A DNA stretch of 32,945 bases from an uncultured Pelagibacteraceae bacterium (GCA_902610315.1 CACLVA010000011.1:1-32945); one strand, 5' to 3'; shown: positions 1-8,833, counted from the first letter of the stretch. A program made the numbers and translations. Notes: generated from the sequence alone by a model not told the origin.

Positions 1-1090
1 TATTAATTAGTGTATTTAAAAATTTTTCAATTTTAATTTTTGGATAAGTATTATTCAAAAGTGGTTTTGAAACTCTTTTTAATAAAATTAGATTAATATT
101 TTTGCTGTAATTTTTTTTATCTCTAGCCATAAAATTTACAATTCTCTTAACACTTTTTTTATTAAAATATTTTTTTAAATTTTCATATTTTAATTCTTTA
201 ATATGGCCCTCTATTAATTCAAGTTCACTTTTTGGAAGAAGTCCTTCATTGTTACTAAATTTTGATGCTACTAAAATACCTAGCAGAACTGCCTCTCCAT
301 GGTTTAATTTATTTGTATAACCTAGAGTAGACTCAAATGCATGAGCAAAGGTGTGACCATAATTTAATGTTTTTCTTAAACTGATCTCTCTTTCATCCTT
401 CTCCACAATATTTTTTTTAATTTTACAACTCTTGAAAATTGCTTTCTTAGTTATATTTGGACTTAAATTTAAAATATTTTTTAAGTTGTTCTTTAAAAAA
501 AGGAAAAATTTTCTGTCACTAATCAAAGCATGTTTTAATATCTCTGCATATCCACAAATCATCTCTCTTTTTGGGAGTGATTGAAGAAAAGTAATATCAG
601 TAATTACAACATTGGGTTGACAAAAAGTTCCTATCATATTTTTTCCAGAAAAATTATTTATACCAGTTTTGCCTCCTATCGAAGAATCTACCTGGCTCAA
701 TAAGGTTGTTGGAATGTTTACAAATTTTAATCCCCTTTTATAAATACTCGCAGCAAAAGCACATATATCACCTGCAATACCACCTCCAATACAAATCATG
801 CTATCATTTCTATTAAAATTATTTTTTCCTAAAATATCTAATATTGTTTTAACTGTATTTAAATTTTTTATTTTTTCACTGACATTAAGCCCAAGGAATA
901 CATTTTCACCCTCTTTTAACATATGTTTAAATTTGTTTGTAATATTTTTAGGAACATTCTTGTCATAAACAATCATCAATTTTTTTGGATTAATGTTGTT
1001 CTTAATTAAAATTTTTTTAATATTAATATGACTGTTTACACCAAAATAAATTGGATATTTTTTATCTTTTGTCTTAACAAATAATTTCAT
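1..1090 (-). CDS. aroB: 3-dehydroquinate synthase, AroB (3' end cut by window edge)
   Basis: AroB converts DAHP to 3-dehydroquinate, the second step of the shikimate pathway, using NAD and a divalent metal in the cytoplasm. I translated this from the ATG at 1090. It stays open to the window edge for about 363 codons, close to the usual full length, so only the last few residues and the stop should be missing. Visible motifs are GGGIAGD at residues 102-108 (nucleotide binding), IPTTLLSQVDSSIGGKTGIN around 127-146, GKNMIG at 149-154, and further on GYAEILKHAL, a NYGHTFAHAFE segment and LNHGEAV, which carry the metal-binding Glu and His residues. It lies directly downstream of aroK, whose last 17 bases overlap its start, so the two are probably co-transcribed and translationally coupled. 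Identification is secure. Confidence 0.95.
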   Translation of the reverse strand, partial: MKLFVKTKDKKYPIYFGVNSHINIKKILIKNNINPKKLMIVYDKNVPKNITNKFKHMLKEGENVFLGLNVSEKIKNLNTVKTILDILGKNNFNRNDSMICIGGGIAGDICAFAASIYKRGLKFVNIPTTLLSQVDSSIGGKTGINNFSGKNMIGTFCQPNVVITDITFLQSLPKREMICGYAEILKHALISDRKFFLFLKNNLKNILNLSPNITKKAIFKSCKIKKNIVEKDEREISLRKTLNYGHTFAHAFESTLGYTNKLNHGEAVLLGILVASKFSNNEGLLPKSELELIEGHIKELKYENLKKYFNKKSVKRIVNFMARDKKNYSKNINLILLKRVSKPLLNNTYPKIKIEKFLNTLIN

Positions 1091-1598
1091 TTTTCTTACA
1101 TTTCTTAATAATTTTATCTACTATTTCTGTTTTTTTTAAACTTTCACATATTATTTTAAAGTCTGAAAAATAGTAAATTTTGTTTCTTTCATTAATCAAC
1201 TTTTTAATTTCAATATTGTCTAATCCTTTTATTATTGGTCTTTTATCATTATTCTTAATCCTTTTTATTAAGGTATCTGCATTCCAATGAAGCCAAAATG
1301 TTGAAGATTTTTGTTTTAAAACCTTTCTAAGTTCTTTATTCATAAAAGCTCCGCCTCCTAACGATATTATATTATTATCACCATCAAGAGATTGAAGGGT
1401 AACATTAAATTCTAATTCTCTGAAATACGCTTCTCCTTTACTCTTAAAAATTTCACTAATCTTTAAATTTTGTATTTTTTCAATTTTTTTATCTATGTCT
1501 ATTAAAACACTGTTTAATTTTTTAGCTAGCAAACCACCAATAGTGGATTTTCCAGAACCCATCATACCCAATAACACTATATTTTTTTTAATTTCCAT
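1074..1598 (-). CDS. aroK: Shikimate kinase, AroK
   Basis: AroK phosphorylates shikimate to shikimate-3-phosphate with ATP in the aromatic amino acid pathway. The 174-residue protein starts at the ATG at 1598. A longer reading frame extends upstream, but its extra 35 residues do not resemble the family, and the P-loop would then lie unusually far from the N-terminus. Seen motifs: Walker A GMMGSGKST at 11-19, DIDKKIE at 34-40 with the shikimate-binding Asp, FRELE at 59-63, GGGA at 81-84, and a KRPII segment near 119-123 that supplies the lid Arg. Length is normal for the family. It overlaps aroB by 17 bases. The 56-base gap to the oppositely oriented gene at 1655 must hold its promoter, but I could not pick out clear boxes. 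Confidence 0.95.
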   Translation of the reverse strand: MEIKKNIVLLGMMGSGKSTIGGLLAKKLNSVLIDIDKKIEKIQNLKISEIFKSKGEAYFRELEFNVTLQSLDGDNNIISLGGGAFMNKELRKVLKQKSSTFWLHWNADTLIKRIKNNDKRPIIKGLDNIEIKKLINERNKIYYFSDFKIICESLKKTEIVDKIIKKCKKNEIIC

Positions 1599-1654
1599 AT
1601 TTTTCTTTATTGAAAAAACACAAATTTGTCTTAATTTGAAATTATTTAAAATAC

Positions 1655-1840
1655 ATGCAATTTTATAAAAAAACAAGTATCGGGAAATCACTAAACTATA
1701 CAAGACTAATACTTAAAATAGTTTTAGTATTATTAACAGTTTCTTTGTTAATTTTTTTTATAGGTAAAATTAATTTTCCTGCACCAAGTAAATTGATAAA
1801 ACAAGAAATACCAAGAGAAAATTTAAAAATTGTTAAATAG
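1655..1840 (+). CDS. Small single-pass membrane protein, function unknown
   Basis: A 61-residue protein that I do not recognise. It has a short basic N-terminus (KKTSIGKS), one strongly hydrophobic helix at about residues 18-41 rich in Leu, Val and Ile, and a short polar tail containing PAPSKLIKQEIPRE. This looks like a single-pass inner-membrane protein with the tail outside, or an uncleaved signal anchor. Its last 11 bases overlap the next gene at 1830 in another frame, so the pair is probably coupled. It is divergent from aroK with 56 bases between. Evidence that it is a real gene is its position, the neat overlap and the coherent membrane-protein composition. A family match would need a profile search. 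Confidence 0.6.
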   Translation: MQFYKKTSIGKSLNYTRLILKIVLVLLTVSLLIFFIGKINFPAPSKLIKQEIPRENLKIVK

Positions 1841-3557
1841 AATTTTTATAAATATAACCATTTTATTATTATCAATTTCTTACTCATATTCTTATGCAAA
1901 TGAGCCAGTTGATATATGGAGCATAGAAAAAGAAAAAGGTGAAAATATTACAACAAATTCAGATTTGGAAGATAACAACGAAACATCTGAAACTATTGTT
2001 ATAAACAACAATCTCACAAGCAGTATTGAGGAGGGTGAAATTTTAAATAAAAAAAAGGTAGTTGGATTGTATGATCCAGAGGAAAATGGTTTTGATTTAG
2101 AAATGTGGAATAATACAGAACCAAACAAAATTTTTGAATTGTCAAAAAAAATTAATAATATGACGTTATCAGAAGATGCAAAGAATATTTACACAAAACT
2201 TCTTTTGACTAATTCATATTCTCCTAAAGATGAGATAGATGAAAAAATTTTTCTAGATATTAAATCTGATTGGCTGATTAAGTTTAGAGATGTTGATTTA
2301 ATTAAAAAGTATTTAAAAAAAAATATTGATATTAATTCAAAGGACCAATTAACGAAATTTGTTTTAAATGAGTTATTCTCAATTAATGAAAATAAAAAAG
2401 CATGCGAATTTTTAGAAGAACTTAACACAAATTTTAAAGATAATTATTTAACTAAGTTTTCTATTTATTGTCTCATTTATTTAAAAAAAAATGAGCAAGC
2501 CTCTCTTAGATATGATCTAGAGAAAGAACTGGGTTATAAAGATCCTTTTTTTGAAAAAAAATTTCAATATTTGCAAGGCTATGTTTCCGAGTCACCAGAC
2601 ACTTCAGAAACAGATCTATTAAACTTACATTTATCGTATTTAACAAACAAAGAATATAAATATGTACCAAATGATAAAACATCTAAAATATATTGGAGAT
2701 ATTTGTCGTCTAATAATTTATTGGAAAGTTTAAATACTATTGATACTCAGGATGAAAAACAAATCAGTCTTCTTGAAAAAGCTACTCATCAAGGAAATTA
2801 TGAAGAAATAGATTTGCTAAATTTATATAAAAGATTCCAGTTTTCAATAGATCAATTATTGAATATTGATGATGAAATACAGAAAATTTCAAAAATACAA
2901 TCAAGAGCTTTGTTGTATCAAGGCATACTTTTAAACAAAGATCCTAACATTGTAGTTAAGTTATCAAGAGCTCTAAAAGAAAGTTTCAAAAATGATAATA
3001 TTTCTAATGCATTTGACGATGAATTAAAAAAAATATTAAAAAAATACGATTTAAAAGACTTATCCTCTGATCTTACTAAATTTTACTCTATAACCTTAGA
3101 ACAAGACAAACTAGATATAGATATCAAGTATAATAATAAAATTTTACACCAATCCAAGTTAGTAAAATATTTTGGTAAAGAAAATGTTTCCAACAAAAAA
3201 ATCGAAAAGGACTTAAATAACTACCTAAAAAAAGTAAAAAAAAGTAAAACAAATTATTTAATTACTAAAGATATTATATTGATTGAAGCAATGGTTTCGG
3301 ATGGTATTGAAATTAAGGATGAGTATAAAGATTTATTCAACTCCAAGGAAAATACTATCCCAACTGATATCCAAATTTTGATAAATGATAGAGAAATTGG
3401 AATGGCAGTTTTAAGATTAATTGAGATTATTGGCCAAGATAAGATTGAGGATTTAGGATCTGAAACTCTTTATTTTTTGATCAATGCTCTTAATCAAATG
3501 AATATTGACCCGATCAGAAATGAGATATTGTACAGTGTTTTGCCTTTAAGGGCTTAA
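1830..3557 (+). CDS. Exported, mostly helical protein of unknown function (TTG start)
   Basis: A 575-residue protein with a Sec-type signal peptide: MLNRIF, a hydrophobic run ITILLLSIS, and a likely cleavage after YSYA near residue 24, so it is expected in the periplasm. Residues 30-90 are acidic and low-complexity (many Asn, Glu, Thr, Ser). The rest looks all-helical with short repeated helix pairs, resembling TPR/Sel1-like solenoids, although I see no clean repeat consensus. The start must be TTG at 1830 or another non-ATG codon, because the signal peptide begins there and no in-frame Met occurs within it. It overlaps the upstream small membrane protein by 11 bases and sits 31 bases before def, so it may be co-transcribed with def-fmt-truA. 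The function is unknown. Confidence 0.75.
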   Translation: MLNRIFINITILLLSISYSYSYANEPVDIWSIEKEKGENITTNSDLEDNNETSETIVINNNLTSSIEEGEILNKKKVVGLYDPEENGFDLEMWNNTEPNKIFELSKKINNMTLSEDAKNIYTKLLLTNSYSPKDEIDEKIFLDIKSDWLIKFRDVDLIKKYLKKNIDINSKDQLTKFVLNELFSINENKKACEFLEELNTNFKDNYLTKFSIYCLIYLKKNEQASLRYDLEKELGYKDPFFEKKFQYLQGYVSESPDTSETDLLNLHLSYLTNKEYKYVPNDKTSKIYWRYLSSNNLLESLNTIDTQDEKQISLLEKATHQGNYEEIDLLNLYKRFQFSIDQLLNIDDEIQKISKIQSRALLYQGILLNKDPNIVVKLSRALKESFKNDNISNAFDDELKKILKKYDLKDLSSDLTKFYSITLEQDKLDIDIKYNNKILHQSKLVKYFGKENVSNKKIEKDLNNYLKKVKKSKTNYLITKDIILIEAMVSDGIEIKDEYKDLFNSKENTIPTDIQILINDREIGMAVLRLIEIIGQDKIEDLGSETLYFLINALNQMNIDPIRNEILYSVLPLRA

Positions 3558-3588
3558 GTTTTTCTTAATTTTGTATTAAAACCTTTTA

Positions 3589-4113
3589 ATGGCAGTAAAA
3601 AAAATTTTAATAGAACCAAATAAAATCTTAAGACAAATTTCACAACCTGTAGATAAAGTAAATAAAGAAATACAAAAACTTTTAGATGACATGTTAGAAA
3701 CAATGTATTCTGCAAACGGAATAGGTCTTGCAGCTATCCAAATCGGTATACCAAAAAATTTAATAGTAATCGATTTACTAACTAAAGAAAAAAAAAAGGA
3801 TCCTATGTATTTTATAAATCCTAAAATTATAAAAAAAAGCGAAAAATTGTCTAAATATGAAGAAGGATGTCTGTCAATACCTAATTTATTTGCTGAGGTA
3901 AAGAGACCTAGTGAGTGCGAAGTTCAATATTTAGATTACAAAGGAGAAAAAAAAATTTTAAAAGCGACTGGTTTATTAGCAACATGTATTCAACATGAAA
4001 TAGATCACTTAAAAGGAATACTATTTATTGACTATTTGTCTAAACTGAAGAGAGACATAATATTAAAAAAATTATCAAAACAAAAAATTGAGCAAAAAAG
4101 ATTGGTTATCTAA
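3589..4113 (+). CDS. def: Peptide deformylase
   Basis: This metalloenzyme removes the formyl group from the N-terminal Met of new proteins. The 174-residue protein has all three signature motifs: GIGLAAIQ at 44-51, EGCLS at 92-96 with the metal-ligand Cys94, and HEIDH at 136-140 with the two His ligands and catalytic Glu. Length is typical of bacterial type 1 deformylases. It is followed 6 bases later by fmt, which adds the formyl group to initiator tRNA, the classic def-fmt pairing. Start at ATG 3589 gives the expected short N-terminus (MAVKKI). Confidence 0.97.
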   Translation: MAVKKILIEPNKILRQISQPVDKVNKEIQKLLDDMLETMYSANGIGLAAIQIGIPKNLIVIDLLTKEKKKDPMYFINPKIIKKSEKLSKYEEGCLSIPNLFAEVKRPSECEVQYLDYKGEKKILKATGLLATCIQHEIDHLKGILFIDYLSKLKRDIILKKLSKQKIEQKRLVI

Positions 4114-4119
4114 ACAATT

Positions 4120-5046
4120 ATGAAAAAAATTGTTTTCATGGGAACCCCTTTATTTGCAGTTCCAATTTTAAAATCAATTTTTAGCAAAGGTTACAATATA
4201 CCTTTAGTTTATACCCAGCCTCCAAGCAGAAGTAACAGAGGTCATAAGGTAAGCAAATCTCCAATTCATAAATTTTGTGAAGAAAATAATTTAAAAGTTA
4301 GAACACCGGAAAATTTTAAAAACTTAGATGATGAAAAAAATATTTTAAAAAAATTAGAGGCGGATATAGCAATAGTAGTAGCATATGGACAAATATTGCC
4401 AAAAGGTATTTTAAATGTTTGTAAGAAGGGATTTATAAATATTCATGCATCCTTACTACCTAAATTAAGAGGTGCTGCACCAATTCAACGTTCAATTATG
4501 AACCTAGATAACGAAACAGGTATAAGTATTATGCAAATTAATGAGAAATTAGACCAAGGAAAAGTTTACAGTCAGTATAAAATTAACATCAATAAAGATG
4601 ATAATGCTGAGGATTTATCACTTAGGCTATCTAACTTAGCTGCTGAAAAAATTGATGATGATATTGAAGGTATTTTTGGGAACAAAAAAAATTTTTTTGA
4701 ACAAGATCATTCCAAAGCAACATACGCAAATAAAATTAAAAAAGAGGAAGGAAGAATAGATTGGAATGATAAAGCAGAAAACATCATTGGTAAAATAAAT
4801 GGTTTATACCCTGTACCAGGAGCATGGTTTTATTTTGACGGTGCTAGATACAAAATTTTAAAAGCAAGTATTTCAAAAAATAGTGCTACTCCTGGCAAAG
4901 TAATAAATGATAATATTGAAGTATCTTGCGGGACAAATTCTATCAAAATTTTAGAAATCCAAAGAGAAGGAAAAAAAGTTCAAAATATCAAAGATTTTAT
5001 TTTAGGTACAAAAATAAAAAAAGGCATAAATTTAATCAATGCATAG
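4120..5046 (+). CDS. fmt: Methionyl-tRNA formyltransferase
   Basis: Fmt transfers a formyl group from 10-formyl-THF to Met-tRNA(fMet), preparing the initiator tRNA. The 308-residue protein has the N-terminal transformylase fold starting FMGTP at 6-10, the catalytic segment NIHASLLPKLRGAAPI at about 107-122 with Asn107 and His109, and the catalytic Asp145 in MQINEKLDQG. The C-terminal domain (about 205-308) carries the GRIDW segment and the OB-fold tRNA-binding part with LYPVPGAW. Length is close to the usual 310-315. It lies between def and truA, overlapping truA by 8 bases. Confidence 0.97.
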   Translation: MKKIVFMGTPLFAVPILKSIFSKGYNIPLVYTQPPSRSNRGHKVSKSPIHKFCEENNLKVRTPENFKNLDDEKNILKKLEADIAIVVAYGQILPKGILNVCKKGFINIHASLLPKLRGAAPIQRSIMNLDNETGISIMQINEKLDQGKVYSQYKININKDDNAEDLSLRLSNLAAEKIDDDIEGIFGNKKNFFEQDHSKATYANKIKKEEGRIDWNDKAENIIGKINGLYPVPGAWFYFDGARYKILKASISKNSATPGKVINDNIEVSCGTNSIKILEIQREGKKVQNIKDFILGTKIKKGINLINA

Positions 5047-5779
5047 ATACCAAATATTAATTGAATATGTAGGAACAAATTTTTATGGATGGCAGTACCA
5101 AAAAAAACAAATTACTGTTCAAGGCACTGTTGAAAAAATCTTAAAAAAAATTCTTAAAGAAAAAGTAAAATTATATGGATCAGGCAGAACAGACTCAAAG
5201 GTCCACGCTATTGAACAATCAGCTCACTTTGATGTTAAAAATAAAATTAATAATATTAAAAAGTTTTTCAACACTTTAAATTTTTTTTTAAATGGAAAGT
5301 TTATAACTGTTGTTAAAATTAAAAAAAGACCTTTGACATTCCATGCAAGATATTCAGCAAAAAAAAGAATTTATAAATATTTAATAAATAATCGTGAAAG
5401 TTTACCTTCAATAGATAGAGATAGAGGGTGGTACGTTAGAAAAAAATTAGATTATAAAATGATAAAAAAAGCATCACACTTTTTGAAAGGAACACATGAT
5501 CTATCAGTTTTCAGAGCTTCAAACTGTTCAGCTTCCAGCCCAGTAAGAACTATCGACTCTTTAATAGTAAAAAAGAATAATGATATTATTGAAATTAAGA
5601 TAAGATCTAGATCTTTTTTAAAACAACAAGTGAGATCAATCGTTGGATGTCTAAAATATGTTGGGGAAAAAAAGTGGACAATTAATAAATTTAAAAAAGT
5701 TGTTAAATCTAAAAATAGAAATTTATGTGCACCTCCAGCACCAGGTACTGGGCTTTACTTAGAGAAAGTTATTTACTGA
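5039..5779 (+). CDS. truA: tRNA pseudouridine(38-40) synthase, TruA
   Basis: TruA isomerises uridines 38-40 in the anticodon stem-loop of tRNAs. The 246-residue protein shows the family core: YVGTNFYGWQYQ near 10-21, the catalytic GRTD at 49-52 with Asp52, the HARYSAKKRIYKY segment near 102-114, and the C-terminal SRSFLKQQVRSIVG near 197-210. Its ATG lies inside the end of fmt (8-base overlap), indicating translational coupling in a def-fmt-truA operon. At its 3' end it runs 11 bases into the convergent SET-domain gene, leaving no room for a conventional terminator between them. Confidence 0.96.
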   Translation: MHRYQILIEYVGTNFYGWQYQKKQITVQGTVEKILKKILKEKVKLYGSGRTDSKVHAIEQSAHFDVKNKINNIKKFFNTLNFFLNGKFITVVKIKKRPLTFHARYSAKKRIYKYLINNRESLPSIDRDRGWYVRKKLDYKMIKKASHFLKGTHDLSVFRASNCSASSPVRTIDSLIVKKNNDIIEIKIRSRSFLKQQVRSIVGCLKYVGEKKWTINKFKKVVKSKNRNLCAPPAPGTGLYLEKVIY

Positions 5780-6239
5780 CTCTATTTACTCTGAATTTTT
5801 TATTAATCCTCCATCTAGAGCCCTCACGAACAATATAACCGCAGCATTTCTTAGAGCCGCATTTACAAGGAAATTGCTTATAATCTTGGTCAAAACCAAA
5901 ACCATAATCGTAACTTAATTCTTCTCCTTTTTTTATAAATCTTATTGATGTAACCCAGATTTCTAAACCTTTACCTTCAACTTCACAATTTGGGTCACAC
6001 GAATGATTAATTAATCGAGCAGTATTCCATTTAAAATCACCGTCTAAATCGTATCTGTTATTTAAATTAAACAAATATATATCTTTATCATTATCAAATT
6101 TATCATTGTTCTCTGTTTGCTTTTTAGTGATTAATTTTCCAATATATTGAATTATTCTAGTTCCTGTAGCTATATCTTTTTTTGCATACAAACCTTTTTT
6201 ATCTATTTTTGAGTCTTTGATTATGTAAAGTTTACTCAT
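5769..6239 (-). CDS. SET-domain protein lysine methyltransferase
   Basis: A 156-residue stand-alone SET domain, the S-adenosylmethionine-dependent lysine methyltransferase fold. Seen from the N-terminus: KKGLYAKKDI (the early Gly-rich SAM contact, about 14-23), GTRIIQYIG, RLINHSCDPN at 75-84 (the pseudoknot NHSCxPN motif), GEELSYDY at 105-112 with the catalytic-site Tyr, and a post-SET cysteine cluster CKCGSKKCCG at 125-134 that normally binds zinc with the SET Cys. All core motifs are intact, so an active enzyme is expected; its substrate is unknown. I chose ATG 6239 (MSKLYII). An ATG at 6254 is also in frame but would increase overlap with the upstream peptidase gene from 8 to 23 bases. Likely co-transcribed with that peptidase. 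Confidence 0.85.
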   Translation of the reverse strand: MSKLYIIKDSKIDKKGLYAKKDIATGTRIIQYIGKLITKKQTENNDKFDNDKDIYLFNLNNRYDLDGDFKWNTARLINHSCDPNCEVEGKGLEIWVTSIRFIKKGEELSYDYGFGFDQDYKQFPCKCGSKKCCGYIVREGSRWRINKKFRVNRVSK

Positions 6240-8313
6240 TAATTTTATTAGCAATTTTTAAAATAAAAGCGTAATCAAATGCGATATCTTCAATTGCCCC
6301 ATCTCTTCCAGACTTACCACCGTGGCCAGCTTCCATTTCAGTTTTAAGTAATAGTAAATTATTATCTGTCTTATATTCTCTGAGTTTAGCTGTAAATTTT
6401 AAGGGTTCGTCAAACAATACTCTATTATCACTTAAACTCGTTGTTATTAAAATATTAGGGTAATCAGTTTTTTTAATATTATTATATGGCGCGTAAGAAT
6501 ATATATAATCAAAATGTTTTTTATTATCTTTTGCATTGCCAAATTCATCAAATTCTCCAATTGTTAAAGGAAGTGAATGATCTAGATTTGTCGTAAGACT
6601 GTCTACAAAAGGTACAGCCATAATTACACCTAAAAATAAATCTGGTTCTTCATTTACAACAACACCCATTAACAATCCACCTGCTGACCCACCCATTCCA
6701 ATAATTTTCTTTTTACTTGTATATTTTTTTTCAATCAAGAATTTTGCACAAGCAATATAATCTTTAAAAGTGTTTTTTTTATTTAACAGTTTACCCTCTT
6801 TCCACCATTTCATTCCTCTCTCCATACCTCCTCGGATATGAGCGGTAGCCCAGATAATATTCCTTTTTATTAAACTTAGTCTTGTTGAAGAAAATGTTGG
6901 CGACATAGAGTGACCATATGATCCATATCCATAAAGCAACAACTCGGCAGAACCATCAACAGGAGTATTTTTGTGTCTGGTAATTGTAATTGGCACAACC
7001 CTACCATCATGCGAAGGGCATTCCAATCTCTCAACAATATAATCATTTGGTTCATGTCCAGATGGTATTATCTGTTCTTTAACTAATTTTTTTTCCTTTG
7101 TTTTTATATTGTAAAGATAAGTTCTATTCTGAGTTTTAGGGGTAGAGTAGGAAATATATATTTCATCTGTATCTCGATCTTTTTGTCTTAATGAAACACT
7201 TGGATCATAAACTTTTTCATCTGTAAATATTAGCTCCTCTTCTTCATTTGTTATTATATTTCTTATGAAAACTTTATCCAAAGCATTAGTTAATTCTGTT
7301 CTTATAATCCAGTTATTTAAAAATACTAAACTTCCTATCAAAGTCTCATCTTTGGCACTTATAAAATCTTCCCACTGATTTGAATTTATATTTTTTGAAA
7401 CTAAAATTTTAAAGTCTTCTGCATCTTTATTAGTATGCATGTAAAAATTATTATTCCATGAATTTATAGAATAAATTATACCTTTCTCGCGTTCTTTAAT
7501 CAGTTTAGGCTCAGGTATTTTCTCATCAACATGAAAATAATATTTTTCAGTTGTATTATGATCTGAACTTGTAACTAAATAGTATTTTTCATCTGATGTA
7601 AGACCAATACCAACGGTAAAAGCTTTAGTTTTTTCTTCAAAAATTAAAATATCATCTTTGACAGCTTTACCAATTTCATGTCTAAATATTTTTCTAGGCC
7701 TATGATTTTCATCTAGTTTTGAGTAGAAAATAAATTTGTCATCAAGACTAAACATTATTGACCCTGAGGTATCTTTAATTTCTTCTGTAACAAAGGTATT
7801 AGTTTTGATATCTCTTACATAAATTGTAAAGTACTCAGAGCCTTTAACATCCAATGAGTACGCTAAATATTTGTCGTTATAACTAACCTCTAAATCACCT
7901 ATTCCAAAATAATTTGTATTTAGTTTTTTTTTCTCTAAATCACCATTCCAAATTTCTTCAATATTTTCAGTACCAATTTTTTTTCTAAGTTTTATGGAAT
8001 AGTTCCCTTTTTCAGTGGTTTTAGTCCAATATTCATATGCTTTATCTTTGTACTTTAAAGACTCATCCTCTAATTTTATTCTGCCTTTTATTTCTTTAAA
8101 TAATGTTTTCTGGATATCAGAGGTATCCTTCAATTGAAAGTCAGTATATTTATTCTCTTCATTTAAATAATCTCTGACTTCAGGGAGAAGTTTGCTTCCA
8201 TCTTTAAGGACTTCAAGAATATTTTTTTGGTGGACCCAACTGTAATTATCTTCCCAACTAGTATTGTGGCAAGATTTAACCTCCAGTTTTTTTCTTAATT
8301 GTGGTATTTTCAT
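6232..8313 (-). CDS. ptrB: S9A serine peptidase, oligopeptidase B-like
   Basis: A 693-residue prolyl-oligopeptidase family enzyme, expected to be cytoplasmic because no signal peptide is seen. The N-terminal two thirds (about 70-420) look like the seven-bladed beta-propeller, and the C-terminal third is an alpha/beta hydrolase. The catalytic triad is visible: Ser543 in GGSAGG, Asp629 in SLSDNRV and His664 in EAGHGGKSG. Length and spacing match E. coli PtrB, which cleaves short peptides after basic residues; that specificity is inferred from the family. The start at 8313 is only 13 bases from the divergent J-domain gene, so its promoter must overlap that gene's 5' end. It probably heads a two-gene operon with the SET gene. 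Confidence 0.9.
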   Translation of the reverse strand: MKIPQLRKKLEVKSCHNTSWEDNYSWVHQKNILEVLKDGSKLLPEVRDYLNEENKYTDFQLKDTSDIQKTLFKEIKGRIKLEDESLKYKDKAYEYWTKTTEKGNYSIKLRKKIGTENIEEIWNGDLEKKKLNTNYFGIGDLEVSYNDKYLAYSLDVKGSEYFTIYVRDIKTNTFVTEEIKDTSGSIMFSLDDKFIFYSKLDENHRPRKIFRHEIGKAVKDDILIFEEKTKAFTVGIGLTSDEKYYLVTSSDHNTTEKYYFHVDEKIPEPKLIKEREKGIIYSINSWNNNFYMHTNKDAEDFKILVSKNINSNQWEDFISAKDETLIGSLVFLNNWIIRTELTNALDKVFIRNIITNEEEELIFTDEKVYDPSVSLRQKDRDTDEIYISYSTPKTQNRTYLYNIKTKEKKLVKEQIIPSGHEPNDYIVERLECPSHDGRVVPITITRHKNTPVDGSAELLLYGYGSYGHSMSPTFSSTRLSLIKRNIIWATAHIRGGMERGMKWWKEGKLLNKKNTFKDYIACAKFLIEKKYTSKKKIIGMGGSAGGLLMGVVVNEEPDLFLGVIMAVPFVDSLTTNLDHSLPLTIGEFDEFGNAKDNKKHFDYIYSYAPYNNIKKTDYPNILITTSLSDNRVLFDEPLKFTAKLREYKTDNNLLLLKTEMEAGHGGKSGRDGAIEDIAFDYAFILKIANKINE

Positions 8314-8326
8314 TTGAATCTAATAC

Positions 8327-8833
8327 ATGAATTTTTTTTTAATATCAGTAGTTATTTTTGTCATCCTGTATTTGTTATTAAATTGGTTTACCAAAACTTC
8401 GAGTAAAAAAATATCTAATTTAATTAGAAAGCTTATTATTTTTGGCTCTATAGGACTTGCTTTATTAATGATCTTTGCTGGACGATTTATTTTTTCTTTA
8501 CCTTTTTTGTTAATGATTTTACCTATTATAAAAACAAAAGCAGGACTTTCATTAATACAACTCTTTAGAATTTGGGGATTATTAAGAGTTTTAAAAAATT
8601 CAGGTCGATTTAATTTTAATACATTTCAACAATCCAGTGCAAAAAGTATTCCATTAGATGAAGCATATAGAATATTAAATTTAGACCCTAAAAAAAAATA
8701 TACAAAGGATGATGTCCAAAAATCATATAAAAAAATAATGAAAAAAATACATCCAGATATAAGTCCAGAATTAAATAGGCTTGCGTCCATAGTAAATGAA
8801 GCAAAAGATACTGTTTTGAAAAATTTATCCTAA
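8327..8833 (+). CDS. Membrane-anchored J-domain (DnaJ-like) protein
   Basis: A 168-residue protein with an N-terminal hydrophobic helix (residues 2-20), a second hydrophobic stretch at about 36-68 that probably forms one or two more helices, and a C-terminal J domain at about 110-168. The J domain has LDEAYRILNLDP, a KSYKKIMKK helix II and the diagnostic HPD at 142-144, followed by helix III, SIVNEAKDTVL. HPD stimulates the ATPase of an Hsp70 partner such as DnaK. The N-terminal-membrane, C-terminal-J order matches mitochondrial Tim14/Pam18 and its alphaproteobacterial relatives, not full-length DnaJ (no Gly/Phe or zinc regions). An in-frame stop at 8321 forces the start to ATG 8327. Convergent 9-base overlap with the next gene. 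Confidence 0.88.
   Translation: MNFFLISVVIFVILYLLLNWFTKTSSKKISNLIRKLIIFGSIGLALLMIFAGRFIFSLPFLLMILPIIKTKAGLSLIQLFRIWGLLRVLKNSGRFNFNTFQQSSAKSIPLDEAYRILNLDPKKKYTKDDVQKSYKKIMKKIHPDISPELNRLASIVNEAKDTVLKNLS

Noticed and set aside
1599..1703. N-terminal extension of shikimate kinase
   Set aside because: The extra 35 residues are not family-like, and part of the stretch overlaps the start of the divergent gene at 1655. ATG 1598 places the P-loop correctly.
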